A DNA stretch of 64,000 bases from Holophagaceae bacterium (GCA_021286765.1 JAJTBS010000001.1:496001-560000), one strand, 5' to 3'. Positions 47,252-57,600 are shown, counted from the stretch's first letter. The notes: generated from the letters alone by a model not told the origin. A program made the numbers and translations.

Positions 47252-48820
47252 ATGTCCCTTCTTGAAGAAATCCAGCGGCGACGCACCTTCGCCATCATCA
47301 GCCATCCCGATGCCGGCAAGACCACGCTGACGGAAAAGCTGCTGCTCTACGGCGGTGCCATCGACCGGGCGGGCAGCGTCAAGGCCCGCGAGGGCGGGGC
47401 AGCGGCCCACTCGGACTGGATGAGCATCGAGCAGGAGCGTGGCATCAGCGTCACCTCCGCGGCCATGCAGTTCGAGTACCAGGGCAGGGTCATCAACCTG
47501 CTGGACACGCCGGGCCACCAGGATTTCAGCGAGGACACCTACCGGGCGCTCACGGCGGCCGATGCCGTGGTGATGCTGCTGGACTGTGCCAAGGGTGTGG
47601 AAGAGCAGACCAAGAAGTTGTTCCGAGTGGCCCGCGAGCGCCGGCTGCCCATCTTCACCTTCGTGAACAAGCTGGATCGCCCCGGCCGCGAACCCGTGGA
47701 GCTCATCGACGAGGTGGAGGAGCTCTTCGGCCTTCATGCGGTGCCCATGACCTGGCCCATCGGCTCGGGCACCGACTTCAAGGGCGTCTACGTCCGCGCC
47801 ACGGGCCAGATCCAAGTGTTCGAACGGGCCAAGGCCGGCCGCAAGGCCCGGGTGGCCGGGCAGGGCGGGCTGGACGATCCCGAGATTGCGGCCCTGCTCA
47901 CGCCCGCTGAATTGCAGCAGCTCAAGGACGACGTGGACCTCATGGATCACGTCCTTCCCGCCTTCGACCGCGAGGCCTTCCTGCGGGGCGAGCAGTCACC
48001 CATGTTCTTCGGGTCCGCCGTGAACAACTTCGGCGTGGCGGAATTCCTGGAGGAATTCCTGGACCTGGCCCCGGCACCGGGGGCGCGTCCCCTCATGAAC
48101 GGCGGTGAGGTCGCTCCGGAGCAGCCCTTCACGGCCTTCGTGTTCAAGGTGCAGGCCAACATGAACAAGGCCCACCGCGACCGCGTGGCCTTCGCGCGCA
48201 TCGTCTCCGGCAGGTTCGAGCGCGGCATGGACGCGCTCCACGTGCGGGAGAAGAAGTCCATCAAGCTGAACTACCCCCACATGTTCTTCGGGCGGGAGCG
48301 GCAGATCGTGGACGAGGCCTATCCGGGCGACATCCTGGGCCTCATCAACCCCGGCCTTTTCCGCATCGGCGACGTGCTCAGCGCCTCGGGGGCCATCGAG
48401 TTCCACGCGGTCCCCCGGTTCTCACCGGAGCAGTTCGCCTCCGTGCGGCTGGCCGATCCAGGCGCCCGCAAGGGCTTCCTGAAGGGCCTCAGCCAGATCG
48501 CGGAAGAAGGGGTGGTGCAGGTCTTCTGGCCCAAGGGGGGCGCGCCTCTGCCCATCCTGGGTGCCATCGGCCGCCTGCAGTTCGAGGTGCTCCAGCACCG
48601 CCTCAAGGAGGAATACGCCTGCCCCGTGCTGTTGGAGCCCCGCGGTTACCAGATGGCCCGCTGGATCACGGGCGGCTGGCCGGAGCCGAGCAAGTTCTGG
48701 GGCGAGCTGGTGGAAGACGTGGAGGGCAACCCGGCCATCCTCTTCGAGAACGACTGGCAGCGCCGGACCACGGCAGAGAAATGCCCGGGACTGGCCTTCC
48801 TGGAGCATCCCCCCAAATAG
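47252..48820 (+). CDS. prfC: Peptide chain release factor 3
   Basis: RF3 is the GTPase that removes RF1/RF2 from the ribosome after termination. The 522-residue protein has G1 SHPDAGKTTLTEKLL, the switch GISVTSAAMQFEY, G3 DTPGHQDFSEDTYRAL, G4 NKLDRPGR, then the domain II/III features VFKVQANMNKAHRDRVAFAR and GAIGRLQFEVLQHRLKEEY that separate RF3 from EF-G. Length is normal. Confidence 0.97.
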   Translation: MSLLEEIQRRRTFAIISHPDAGKTTLTEKLLLYGGAIDRAGSVKAREGGAAAHSDWMSIEQERGISVTSAAMQFEYQGRVINLLDTPGHQDFSEDTYRALTAADAVVMLLDCAKGVEEQTKKLFRVARERRLPIFTFVNKLDRPGREPVELIDEVEELFGLHAVPMTWPIGSGTDFKGVYVRATGQIQVFERAKAGRKARVAGQGGLDDPEIAALLTPAELQQLKDDVDLMDHVLPAFDREAFLRGEQSPMFFGSAVNNFGVAEFLEEFLDLAPAPGARPLMNGGEVAPEQPFTAFVFKVQANMNKAHRDRVAFARIVSGRFERGMDALHVREKKSIKLNYPHMFFGRERQIVDEAYPGDILGLINPGLFRIGDVLSASGAIEFHAVPRFSPEQFASVRLADPGARKGFLKGLSQIAEEGVVQVFWPKGGAPLPILGAIGRLQFEVLQHRLKEEYACPVLLEPRGYQMARWITGGWPEPSKFWGELVEDVEGNPAILFENDWQRRTTAEKCPGLAFLEHPPK

Positions 48821-48845
48821 GAAGCGGCGCCAAGGCGCCGCTTCC
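48820..48845. terminator. Perfect hairpin between convergent prfC and aldolase genes
   Basis: GGAAGCGGCGCC (48820-48831) and GGCGCCGCTTCC (48834-48845) form a 12-base perfect stem with a two-base centre. It begins on the last base of the prfC TAG stop and lies 20 bases after the aldolase stop. T runs are weak on both strands. It probably serves both transcripts. Confidence 0.6.
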
Positions 48846-48865
48846 CGTGGGGAACGATGGCAGGG

Positions 48866-49786
48866 TCAAGCGTTCTTGAACGTGTCCATGACGGCATGCA
48901 GGAGCTCGATGGCCTCCTTCTTGGGGCGCTGGAAGGCGTTGCGGCCCATGATCGAGCCGAAGGCGCCGCCCCTGGCCAGCTGAGCCACTTCCTGCAGCAC
49001 CTCCTCGGTGCCCTTGGCTTCGCCACCGCTGAAGATCACGATGCGGCGTCCGCCGAAGGCGCTGCGGACCACTTCCTTCACGCGGTCCGAGAGGCTGTCG
49101 ATGGCGATGCCGTTCTTCTCGAAAGCGGCCGCGGCCTCCTTCACTTCCAGGTGCTTCTTAGGCGGCTTCACCTTGATGACGTGGGCGCCCAGCTGGGCGG
49201 CGATCTGGGCGGCATAGCCCGCCACGTCCACGGCCGTCTCCCCATCCTTGGTCAGGCCCGCGCCGCGCGGATACGACCACACGACGGAGGGCAGGCCCAC
49301 GGCCTTGGCTTCCAGGATCAGTTCGCGCAGGTTCTCGTACTGTTCGTTGCGGGCGCCGCTGCCGGGGTAGATGGTGTAGCCGATGGCGGCGCAGCCCAGG
49401 CGCAGGGCGTCCTCCACGCTGCCGGTGATGGCGCTGCACGGCTCGTGGCCCTTGCTCAGGCAGTCGCTGTTGTTGAGCTTCAGGATGAGGGGGATGTCGC
49501 CGGCGTAGTCGGAGGCCACGTGCTCGATGAAACCCAGGGGGGCGGCGTAGGCGTTGCAGCCGGCCTCGATGGCCAGCTCCACGTGGTAGCGGGGATCGTA
49601 GCCCGCGGGGTTGGGCGCGAAGCTGCGGGCCGGGCCGTGCTCGAAGCCTTGGTCCACGGGCAGGATCACGAACTTGCCCGTGCCGGCTAGGCGGCCCGTG
49701 TTCATGATGCGGGCCAGGTTGGCCTTCACGCCGGGCGTTTCAGAGGAGTACCACGAGAGGATTTCGCGGACGCGTGCGGTGGCCAT
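48866..49786 (-). CDS. fbaB: Class I fructose-bisphosphate aldolase (FbaB/DhnA type)
   Basis: The 306-residue aldolase cleaves fructose-1,6-bisphosphate through a Schiff-base lysine. It matches the archaeal/FbaB type with ILPVDQGFEHGPARSF, LKLNNSDCLS, GYTIYPGSGARNEQYENLREL, VVWSYPRG, and the lysine segment HVIKVKPPKKHLE; then IVIFSGGEAKGTEEVL for phosphate binding. GGAGG six bases upstream supports the ATG. It lies 47 bases downstream of hbd on the same strand. Confidence 0.95.
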   Translation of the reverse strand: MATARVREILSWYSSETPGVKANLARIMNTGRLAGTGKFVILPVDQGFEHGPARSFAPNPAGYDPRYHVELAIEAGCNAYAAPLGFIEHVASDYAGDIPLILKLNNSDCLSKGHEPCSAITGSVEDALRLGCAAIGYTIYPGSGARNEQYENLRELILEAKAVGLPSVVWSYPRGAGLTKDGETAVDVAGYAAQIAAQLGAHVIKVKPPKKHLEVKEAAAAFEKNGIAIDSLSDRVKEVVRSAFGGRRIVIFSGGEAKGTEEVLQEVAQLARGGAFGSIMGRNAFQRPKKEAIELLHAVMDTFKNA

Positions 49787-49833
49787 GCTGAACCTCCAGA
49801 GAGGGGGGGAAGGTTGGGGTGGGACGGTTGCCT

Positions 49834-50694
49834 TCAGCCTTTCACGGCGTAGTCATAGAAGCCGCGGCCCGACTTCTTGCCGAGCCAGCCGGCATCCACG
49901 TATTTGATCAGCAGGGGGCAGGGACGGTATTTGGGATCTCCCAGGCCCTCATGCAGAACATTGAGGATGAAGAGGCACGTGTCCAGGCCGATGAAGTCGG
50001 CGAGGGTGAGCGGGCCCATGGGATGGTTCATGCCGAGCTTCATGATGCCGTCGATGCTCTCCACGGAGGCCACGCCCTCGTAGAGCGCGTAGATGGCCTC
50101 GTTGATCATGGGCAGCAGCACGCGGTTGCTGACGAAACCGGGGAAGTCATTGCAGGCGATGGGCGTCTTGCCCAGTTTGGCGGAGAGGTCCATCACGGCG
50201 GTGTAGGTGGCCTCGCTGGTGGCCAGGCCGCGGATCACCTCGATGAGTTGCATGACTGGCACCGGGTTCATGAAGTGCATCCCGATGAAGGCCTCGGGGC
50301 GCTTGGTGACCGCCGCCAGCTTGGTGATCGAGATGCTGCTGGTGTTCGAGGCGAGGATGGCGCCGGGCTTGCACACGGCATCCAGGGTCTCGAAGATCTG
50401 CTTCTTGACCTCCCACTTCTCGGTGGCGGCCTCGATGACGATGTCGCAGCCCGCCAGGTCCTCCAGCTTCGTGGTGGTGCGGATGCGGCCGAGGACGGCA
50501 GCCTTCTCGTCGGCCGTCATCTTGCCCTTGTCCACGCCCCGCTGGAGGTTCTTGTCGATGGTGGCCACACCCTTGGCGGCGAAGGCCTCGCTGATGTCCT
50601 GCATGAGGACGTGATAGCCGGCCTGGGCGAAGACGTGGGCGATGCCGTTGCCCATCTGGCCGGCGCCGATGATGCCGATGTTCTGGATGCTCAT
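49834..50694 (-). CDS. hbd: 3-hydroxybutyryl-CoA dehydrogenase
   Basis: The 286-residue NAD(P)-dependent enzyme oxidises or forms 3-hydroxybutyryl-CoA. It has the Rossmann motif [33 protein letters not shown], the catalytic His region [17 protein letters not shown], and the C-terminal [19 protein letters not shown] and [12 protein letters not shown]. It fits the PaaH/Hbd family. AAGGAG lies eight bases upstream, and a TAGGAT -10-like element is at 50758-50763. No thiolase or crotonase gene is adjacent. Confidence 0.95.
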   Translation of the reverse strand: MSIQNIGIIGAGQMGNGIAHVFAQAGYHVLMQDISEAFAAKGVATIDKNLQRGVDKGKMTADEKAAVLGRIRTTTKLEDLAGCDIVIEAATEKWEVKKQIFETLDAVCKPGAILASNTSSISITKLAAVTKRPEAFIGMHFMNPVPVMQLIEVIRGLATSEATYTAVMDLSAKLGKTPIACNDFPGFVSNRVLLPMINEAIYALYEGVASVESIDGIMKLGMNHPMGPLTLADFIGLDTCLFILNVLHEGLGDPKYRPCPLLIKYVDAGWLGKKSGRGFYDYAVKG

Positions 50695-50792
50695 GGGGAT
50701 ATCTCCTTGGAGGAAGGGATCAGGATCGGGTGGGCGAAGGCCCGGCTGGGGGTAGCTATCCTAAGCTTACCTCCTGGGCCCTTTGCCGTTCG

Positions 50793-51479
50793 TCACCAGC
50801 TCCGCAGGAGGGCGGGCAACTCCCGGATGGACGCCAGCACCGGGAAGGGAGCCTCCAGGGGACTGGCGACCGCTTCATGGGCCCAGGTGAGGGCATAGGG
50901 GATGTGGACGGCCCGGGCCCCCAGGGCCAGGACCGGCAGGATGTCGGACCGAACGGAATTGCCGACCATGGTGAAGGACTGAGGCGCGATGCCGTGGCGG
51001 GCGAGGATGGCGGCATAGGTCGCTTCGTCCTTCTCGGAGACGATCTCCACCTTCGAGAAGTGCGTGCCCAGGCCGGACCGGGCGAGCTTGGTCTCCTGGT
51101 CGAAGAGGTCGCCCTTGGTGATCAGCATCAGGTCGAAGGATCTCGACAGCTCCTGCAGCACCTCGGTCACGCCAGGCATGGGCTCCACGGGCTTGGCCAG
51201 CATGGCCTTGCCCAGATCCACCACCTGCCGGATGCCCGCCCCGTCCAGACGATCCTCCGTGAGCTCCAGGGCCGTTTCGATCATGGAGAGGGTGAAGCCC
51301 TTGATCCCATAGCCGTAGTGGCCCAGGTTCCGCATCTCCGTGTCGTGGAGGCGGGCGTCGATCCAGGCATCGTCGTGGTAGTCCCGCAGCAGGGCCCGGA
51401 AGGCCTCCTGGGTCTCGGCATAGTGGGTCTCGTTGTGCCAGAGGGTGTCATCGGCATCGAAGGCCAGGGATCGGAGCAT
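50793..51479 (-). CDS. HAD family hydrolase (subfamily IA)
   Basis: The 228-residue phosphatase-type protein has motif I FDADDTLWHNE with both Asp, a helical cap, motif II LITKG, a lysine in IVSEKDEATY and motif IV VGNSVRSDILP, where an Asn replaces the more usual Asp. It resembles YjjG-like nucleotidases or other small-molecule phosphatases; substrate unknown. An AGGA site sits six bases upstream. It is divergent from the DoxX-like gene. Confidence 0.9.
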   Translation of the reverse strand: MLRSLAFDADDTLWHNETHYAETQEAFRALLRDYHDDAWIDARLHDTEMRNLGHYGYGIKGFTLSMIETALELTEDRLDGAGIRQVVDLGKAMLAKPVEPMPGVTEVLQELSRSFDLMLITKGDLFDQETKLARSGLGTHFSKVEIVSEKDEATYAAILARHGIAPQSFTMVGNSVRSDILPVLALGARAVHIPYALTWAHEAVASPLEAPFPVLASIRELPALLRSW

Positions 51480-51502
51480 GGCGGTTCCTGCGGGGTGTCC
51501 CC

Positions 51503-51512
51503 AGCCTACAAT
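51503..51512. promoter_or_regulatory. Overlapping divergent -10 elements
   Basis: In AGCCTACAAT the plus strand reads TACAAT (51507-51512) and the minus strand TAGGCT (51503-51508); they share two bases. The predicted leaders are ~14 bases (DoxX) and ~17 bases (HAD), each with a purine-rich ribosome site. This looks like a bidirectional promoter serving the 53-base gap. Confidence 0.45.
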
Positions 51513-51532
51513 GGACGATTCCCGGGGACACC

Positions 51533-51889
51533 ATGGCCGCCTCCAAGACTCGCACCGACTGGGCCCTGCTCCTGCTCCGGCTGGCCGTGGGGGGCATGGC
51601 CGTGGCGCAGGCTTTCCCGGTTCTGCGGAACGCGCACGGCGCCATCACCTTCGACCACACGGTGCGCTGGGGTTTGGCCCTGGGCGAGCTGGTCTGCGGT
51701 GGGATGATCCTCGTCGGCATCTGGGTTTCCCTCGCGGGCGGCGTTCTCGTGGCCGTGCTGGGCTGGCCCCTGGTGCACGTCTGGCTGCATGGCGCCGGGG
51801 TGCTCTCAAACCTGGGCGGTCTCTTCCGCCTGCTGGTGGGCCTGGCCTGCGCCCTCGGTGGCGGCGGCAGGTGGGCTTTGGAAAGGTAG
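51533..51889 (+). CDS. DoxX-like small membrane protein
   Basis: The 118-residue protein has four hydrophobic helices starting LLLLRLAVGGMAVAQAF, with GLALGELVCGGMILVGIW in the second and third. This fits the DoxX/SURF4-like superfamily of small membrane proteins whose members include redox-linked and unknown roles. It is followed within eight bases by the exonuclease gene. The exact function is not clear. Confidence 0.8.
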   Translation: MAASKTRTDWALLLLRLAVGGMAVAQAFPVLRNAHGAITFDHTVRWGLALGELVCGGMILVGIWVSLAGGVLVAVLGWPLVHVWLHGAGVLSNLGGLFRLLVGLACALGGGGRWALER

Positions 51890-51896
51890 GTCCGGC

Positions 51897-52712
51897 ATGC
51901 TGCGTCCCCCCCATCACCAGATCTTCGCCTTCGATGCCGAGTGGGTGCCGGACCCCGCCACGGGCCGCCGGGTGCTCGGCCTGCCCGGGGACATGGCGGA
52001 TGAAGCCGTCATCGAGCGCATGTGGGCCTATGGCGGGGCCACCGAGGCCGAGCCCCGCCCCTACCTGAAGACCATCCTGTGCCGCGTGGTCTCCATCGCG
52101 GCCGTGATCCGCACCGTGAAGCATGGCGAAGTCACACACCGGCTCTATGCCCTGCCCGAAGGCCCCGAGGCACTGCCGGAGGACGACCTGCTCCGCCGCT
52201 TCCTGGTGGCCATGGGGGACAAGAAACCCCAGCTGGTGGGGTTCAACTCCCGGGATGCGGACCTGCCCATCCTGGTGCAGCGGGCGATGGTCCATCGCCT
52301 CTCGATCCCCGGTCTCGGCCGCAGCGCCGAGAAGTGGGCGGCCGGCGATTTCTTCGACCGCTACGGCAACCAGCACATCGACCTGCGGGAGATCACAGGC
52401 GCCTGGGGCAAGGCCTCGTCCACCCTGCACGAGCTGGCCACGGCCTGCGGCATCCCGGGCAAGCTGGGCACCGATGGCAAGAGCGTCATCGACCTCTGGC
52501 GGGCCGGGGATGTCGCCGGCATCGTCCGCTACAACCAGCTCGACGCCCTCACCACCTTCCTGGTGTGGCTGCGGGCCATGACCCTCTCAGGCCACCTGAC
52601 GCCCGAACAGATGGAAGCCGAGGAGGCCCAGATCCGTGCCCTGGTCCAGCAGAAGGCCGCTGTCGATCCGGGATTCCATGTCTACCTCGAGGGCTGGGCC
52701 GGGCTCGCTTGA
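51897..52712 (+). CDS. Predicted 3'-5' exonuclease of the PolB type
   Basis: The 271-residue protein resembles the free-standing DnaQ-like exonucleases related to the DNA polymerase B exonuclease domain (DUF2233/PF10108 type as I recall). Exo I is [10 protein letters not shown], Exo II is [14 protein letters not shown], and Exo III is [31 protein letters not shown] lies between. The acidic residues for two-metal catalysis are present. The ATG at 51897 gives the typical family N-terminus; longer frames start inside the DoxX gene. A DNA-repair role is possible but not shown. Confidence 0.9.
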   Translation: MLRPPHHQIFAFDAEWVPDPATGRRVLGLPGDMADEAVIERMWAYGGATEAEPRPYLKTILCRVVSIAAVIRTVKHGEVTHRLYALPEGPEALPEDDLLRRFLVAMGDKKPQLVGFNSRDADLPILVQRAMVHRLSIPGLGRSAEKWAAGDFFDRYGNQHIDLREITGAWGKASSTLHELATACGIPGKLGTDGKSVIDLWRAGDVAGIVRYNQLDALTTFLVWLRAMTLSGHLTPEQMEAEEAQIRALVQQKAAVDPGFHVYLEGWAGLA

Positions 52713-52720
52713 GCCTTTTC

Positions 52721-52748
52721 TTGCAAGCCGGAAGGAGGGCGCTAGACT
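52721..52748 (+). promoter_or_regulatory. Promoter of the aquaporin gene
   Basis: TTGCAA (52721-52726), 16 bases, TAGACT (52743-52748). The predicted leader is ~40 bases and ends in an AGGAGG site. It starts just after the exonuclease stop. Confidence 0.55.
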
Positions 52749-52794
52749 GAGCGCGACCCACCATTCATGCGCTTTTTCTTCCCAGGAGGGACCT

Positions 52795-53472
52795 GTGAAC
52801 AAGCGGCTTGCGGCGGAATTTTTTGGAACCCTTTGGCTGGTCTTGGGCGGCTGCGGCAGCGCTGTCCTGGCGGCGGCCTTCCCCGGCGTGGGCATCGGCC
52901 TCCACGGGGTCAGCTTGGCCTTCGGGCTCACGGTGCTGACCATGGCCTTTGCCGTGGGCCCCATTTCCGGCTGCCACCTGAATCCCGCCGTGACCCTCGG
53001 CCTGGCGGTGGGTGGCCGCTTCGCCTATAAGGACCTGGTCCCCTATTGGATCGCCCAGGTGCTGGGGGCCGTGGCAGCCTCGGCCATCCTCTATGTGATC
53101 GCCACCGGCAATGGTTCCGCCATCGGCGGCTTCGCCAGCAACGGCTATGGCGATCACTCACCGGGAAAGTACAGCCTGGGCGCCGCTTTCCTGACCGAAG
53201 TGGTCATGACCTTCTTCTTCCTCCTGGTCATCCTTGGCAGCACGGCCAAGAAGGCGGCACCGGGCTTCGCCCCCATCGCCATCGGCCTCTGCCTCACCCT
53301 CATCCACCTGATCAGCATCCCCGTCACCAATACCTCCGTGAATCCGGCCCGCAGCACAGGGCCGGCCCTGTTCGCGGGGGGCTGGGCGCTCTCCCAGCTC
53401 TGGCTCTTCTGGGTGGCCCCCCTCCTCGGCGCCGCCCTGGCGGGCGTGATGTTCCCCAAGCTGGAGGAATAG
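52795..53472 (+). CDS. aqpZ: Aquaporin (AqpZ-like)
   Basis: The 225-residue channel has six membrane helices and both half-helix motifs, HLNPAVT and SVNPARS. The selectivity filter looks like a water channel: the Arg after the second NPA is present and the N-terminal [21 protein letters not shown] matches AqpZ. The GTG start at 52795 has AGGAGG five bases upstream; the longer frame begins inside the exonuclease gene. Water flow across the inner membrane is the known role. Confidence 0.95.
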   Translation: MNKRLAAEFFGTLWLVLGGCGSAVLAAAFPGVGIGLHGVSLAFGLTVLTMAFAVGPISGCHLNPAVTLGLAVGGRFAYKDLVPYWIAQVLGAVAASAILYVIATGNGSAIGGFASNGYGDHSPGKYSLGAAFLTEVVMTFFFLLVILGSTAKKAAPGFAPIAIGLCLTLIHLISIPVTNTSVNPARSTGPALFAGGWALSQLWLFWVAPLLGAALAGVMFPKLEE

Positions 53473-53541
53473 CCCTCCGGTTTGGCACGGCTTGAGCAAT
53501 CCCGGCAAGGGGCCGATACACTTTTGACCCAGGGAGCTGTC

Positions 53542-53844
53542 ATGAGCCAAGAGATCCGACCCGAGGACCTCATCGTCACCGAGCAGGACGGCACCCGCCG
53601 CATCAACCACGACGTCATCGAGAGCTACGGCCTCTTCAACCTGCCCCGCGCCACCATGCGCCAGGCCCTGATGGTGTACTACGACAATGCCAGCCGGCAG
53701 GGCCGGGGCGCAGCCCAGACCGTGCGCACCTTCATCACCCTGGCCAGCTCCATCACCCGCTTCCCCCGTCAGGTGGCCATCAACTTCACCCGGGGCTTGG
53801 CCTACCGCAGGAACATGCGGATGCTGAGGCGCTTCAGCCGCTGA
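53542..53844 (+). CDS. Small basic protein of unknown function
   Basis: The 100-residue protein starts MSQEIRPEDLIVTEQDGTRR. An acidic N-terminus is followed by a basic C-terminal half (RFPRQVAINFTRGLAYRRNM, ends MLRRFSR). No membrane helix or known motif is seen. AGGGAG five bases upstream supports the ATG, and a TACACT -10-like hexamer is at 53517-53522. It ends one base before the convergent YmdB-like gene's stop. I cannot suggest a function. Confidence 0.7.
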   Translation: MSQEIRPEDLIVTEQDGTRRINHDVIESYGLFNLPRATMRQALMVYYDNASRQGRGAAQTVRTFITLASSITRFPRQVAINFTRGLAYRRNMRMLRRFSR

Positions 53845-53845
53845 T

Positions 53846-54616
53846 TCAGAGCCGACGCAAGATCCGCTCAATCCCCGTGGCCTTCTTGCCTTCGGTGGTG
53901 ACCAGCACGGCGTGAAGCTGGAGGTCCCCGTCGGCCACTTCGTACTTTGGGCGCACCACCCGGAGGAAGCGGCCCAGGCTGGCCTCCTTCTTCATGCCGA
54001 TGACGCCCTCGTAGGGCCCGGTCATGCCGATGTCGGTGACATAGGCGGTGCCTCCGGACAGCACCTTGGCGTCCAGGGTGCCCACGTGGGTGTGGGTGCC
54101 CAGCACGGCCGCCGCCCGTCCCTCCAAGTGGTAGCCCATGGCCTGGGCCTCGCTGGTGGCCTCGGCGTGCAAGTCCACGAACACCAGGTCGGCGCGCTCC
54201 TTTTGCAGGATCTGGTCCACGCAGCGGAAGGGGCAGTCGCAGGGGGGCATGTGCACCCGGCCCATGAGGTTGATGACCAGCACCTCGGCCCCCGAGGGGG
54301 TGTGCAGCTTCACCCAGCCATTCCCGGCCGTTTCGGCGGGGTGATTCGCCGGGCGGAGCAGCCGGGGTTCCTGGCGGAAATAGCCCTCGATGCCCTTCAC
54401 GTCGAAGGCATGATTGCCCGTGGTGATCACATCCACCCCCAGGCGATCAAACCACTCCCGGGCGATGGCCTCGGTGATGCCGTGACCGTGGGCGGCGTTC
54501 TCGCCGTTCACCACCACCAGGTCCGCCCCGGTCTCCCGGCGCAGCTCGGGCACGAAGGCCTCCACCAGCCGCCGCCCCGGTTCCCCCACCACGTCGCCCA
54601 ACGCCAGAATCCGCAT
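53846..54616 (-). CDS. YmdB-like metallophosphoesterase
   Basis: The 256-residue protein belongs to the YmdB family of calcineurin-like phosphodiesterases that hydrolyse 2',3'-cyclic nucleotides; in Bacillus it affects biofilm and sporulation choices. Metal-binding motifs are LALGDVVGEPGR, VVNGENAAHGHGI, TTGNHAFD, VDLHAEATSE and VLGTHTHVGTLDA, with DIGMTGPYEGVIGM near the end. Length is normal. No Shine-Dalgarno site has the right spacing; TAGGCT lies six bases before the ATG. Confidence 0.94.
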   Translation of the reverse strand: MRILALGDVVGEPGRRLVEAFVPELRRETGADLVVVNGENAAHGHGITEAIAREWFDRLGVDVITTGNHAFDVKGIEGYFRQEPRLLRPANHPAETAGNGWVKLHTPSGAEVLVINLMGRVHMPPCDCPFRCVDQILQKERADLVFVDLHAEATSEAQAMGYHLEGRAAAVLGTHTHVGTLDAKVLSGGTAYVTDIGMTGPYEGVIGMKKEASLGRFLRVVRPKYEVADGDLQLHAVLVTTEGKKATGIERILRRL

Positions 54617-54622
54617 GGATCC

Positions 54623-54628
54623 AGCCTA
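54623..54628 (-). promoter_or_regulatory. -10 element of a probable leaderless ymdB-like transcript
   Basis: On the minus strand TAGGCT, then GGATCC, then ATG. The six-base distance places the transcription start at the start codon, the same geometry as at 27756 and 36288. Confidence 0.45.
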
Positions 54629-54644
54629 GCGAATTTCCGCATGA

Positions 54645-54673
54645 AAAAGGCCCCCGGGGTGCGGGGGCCTTTT
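54645..54673 (-). terminator. Rho-independent terminator of TonB receptor 1
   Basis: AAAAGGCCCCC (54645-54655) pairs with GGGGGCCTTTT (54663-54673). On the minus strand the stem is followed by a T run. It lies 16 bases after the receptor stop. Confidence 0.85.
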
Positions 54674-54689
54674 CCTGGGGCGGATCCGA

Positions 54690-57600
54690 CTAGTACTTGA
54701 GGCGGATGCCCAGCTGCACTTCGCGGGACTTGTTGCTGTCAACTGCGGCAAGCTGAGAATAAGCAGCATTTGCAACGCCACCATTCGTGGTCACGGCATA
54801 GCCGGCGGAGGGGACGTTGAAATCGGGCCTGTTAAGGAGGTTGTAGATGTCGAGAATGCCCTCGACCTGGAACCGCTTGCTGATCTTGAAGGCGTGCGTG
54901 ACCCGCAGGTCGATCTGGTAGTAGTTCGGCTGGCGCTGGTCGTTCCGGGTGTGGCCGGCGGCGATGTTGTTGATCATGCCGTCCCCGTTGGGATCGGTGC
55001 CGTAGTAGGCCGTGTAGGGCAGGCCCGTCTGGTAGAGGCCGCGGAGCGCGACATCGGTGTTCTCGCCGAAGCCGAAGAAGAACACGACGTTCGCCACCAG
55101 GCGGCGGTCGCTATCCCCGTAACCGTAGTTGGAAGCGGGGCTCTGGGGATCGGGTGTCAGCGACGCTCCGAGTTCACCCGTGTAATCGCCGGTATTCGAG
55201 GTGTAGGTGCCACGCTCGAAGGAGCCGGTGTCCTTGGCCTTGGACCAGGTGGCGTTGGCAATGAGGCCGGTCCGATCATCCCAGTTCTTCTTGGCGGTGA
55301 AGCTGATGCCGCGATAGTCGCCGTAGCCATCGGTCTTCACGAGGTAGACATTGTCGAAGCCGCCGATGGGATTGGAGCCCGGGAGGCCGGTTCCGGGCAG
55401 GAAGTTCAGGTTCCGGCCGCCAACGGTGGCATGGCCGGGCCGATTGGCCGTGGCCGTGGACCAGGCGTTGTTGCCCGAGGCATAGCCGTCGTTGTAGTAA
55501 CCGCCGGCGATGAGCACTCCGGCGCCGTCCAACTGACCCAGGTTGATGTTCTCGAAGCGCTGGAGGTGCTCGTACTTCACGTAGGTGGCGCTGACTCCGA
55601 GGACCAGCTTGTTCCCGAGGTCATGCTCGAGGCCGAGATTGACCTTCTTGGACTGGGAGAGCTTGTTGGCGGGATCCCAGACAGAGGTCGGAGAGGAGAC
55701 CGAGTTGAGGCCTTGCAGCTCCGCGGAGGTCAGGTTCCGCATCGTCGTTCCGCTGATCAGGTTGGCGGCGCCAAGGGCACCACCCGTGCTGTAGGCGTTG
55801 AAGATGGAAGCGGTGCTGTTGCTCCTCAGGTTGAGGCTGTAATTGGTGATGATCTGGCCGTTGCCCGTCATGGTGTTGGAGTGGAGCAACAGGGGGGTGG
55901 GGCTGGTGAAAGAGCCATAGCCGCCGCGGATGACCGTCTTGCCATCGCCGTTCACATCAAAGCTGAAGGCAAGGCGGGGATCCGTCGTGCTGCCGCCGAA
56001 GCCCTGATCCAGTCCCTTGAGGTTCGGGTTCGGGTGGGGGTTGTCGGAGAAGGTCTGCTTGTTGGTGCGGAAGCCAGCTGTGAGGGTCAGGCGCTTGCTG
56101 AAGAGCCCGGAGTACTGGACCTGGCCGAAGAAGCCATCTGTGCTGGTCTTCATGGGAATGCGCCCGTTGTAGGCGCTGATGGCCCCGGCGTAGTTGATAC
56201 CGGCGCTGGTGGTCAGCCCCGGGGTCGCGGCGGTCAGGGTGTTGGTCGCCCAGGCTGCGGCGACGGCGTAGGAATTGAACGTGAAGGAACCCGCGTTGTT
56301 CTGGAAGAACTGGTTGTCCTCGTCTACCCGCAGGAGGTCCACGCCACCCTTCAGCTGCAGGTCACCGTGATTCCAGGTGGTGGCGCTGAAGAACTGGGTG
56401 GTGAGCTCATTGCTTTCGCGGGGCGTGGAAGTCTTGGTGCCGACGGCCATGCGGTTGCCGGGATTGGTGATCACCATGGAGGGCACACCCGGCGCTGCGT
56501 TGTTGCGCATGGGGCGGGCTTCCCGGGCGAACTGCAGGCGGCTCTCCGTGTACAGCTCGTTGGTCCAGATGTCGTTGGCCTCCAGCACCCAGCTGATCGA
56601 CTGCACCTTGGTGGGGATGTTGTTGCTCTCGGCGTTGTTCTTGTTGGCGCTGGTGTTCTGCAGGGTGTCGGTCATGTCCTGGAAGTTGCTGCGAAGCACG
56701 AAGCGGTGGTTCGGGCTGGCCACCCAGTCCAGCCGTCCGAAGTACACCGTGTTGGTGTTCTCCATGGGGTAGGCGTGGGCGGCGACTCCCGTGTTGGGAT
56801 TCCCGAGTTCCTGAAGGAAGGTGAGCCCCGAGCGGTTGGTCACGACGCCTGCGAGGGGGGAGTTCGCGAAGGCGGTGAAACCCGCAGCATCGTTACCGCT
56901 TGTCGCGGAACCGTTGGCCAGGAGTGGATTGGGATTGGCCGTGATCTTCTTGGTGAAGCGTTCCACGCCCACGAAGTAGAAGAGCTTGTCCTTGACCAGC
57001 GGACCGCCGATGTTGAAGTTGATGTTCTCGGAATCGTTGGTGCGCGGGGCGGCACCGGTGGTGCCGTAGGGCGGGCGCTCGGAGGACTCGGTCCAGGCGG
57101 TCTTGCGCATCTGGTAGAGGGCGCTTCCGGTCACTTCGTTGGTGCCGCCCTTGGTGATGGCGTTGATGGTGGCGCCGGCCTGGGCGTACTGGGCGTCGAA
57201 GCCGTTGGTGACGACCTGCAGTTCCTTGATGGTGTCGGCGCCGAAGATGAAGGGCGTGTAGACGCCGCCGCGCTGCTCATTGAAGAAGGCGGAGTTGTTG
57301 CTGGCGCCGTCGATCTGGATGGCGTTGAAGATCTGGCGGCCACCCTCTACGACCAGGCGCGTGCCGGCTCCGGAAGTGACGCCGGGGGCCAGCTTGGCCA
57401 CGTCCGTGAAGTTGCGGGTGACGAGGGGAATGGACTGCACGAGATCCTGCTCCAGGGTGGTCACCGTACTCACCTGCTTGGTGTCCACTGTGTTAGAGGC
57501 CGCCACCACTTCCACCACGGCGCCCACTTCCGAGGCCTCCAGCGTGGGGCTCAGGGTCACCGAGTTGCCAAGGGTGACGCGGACGTTCTCCTTCACGGGC

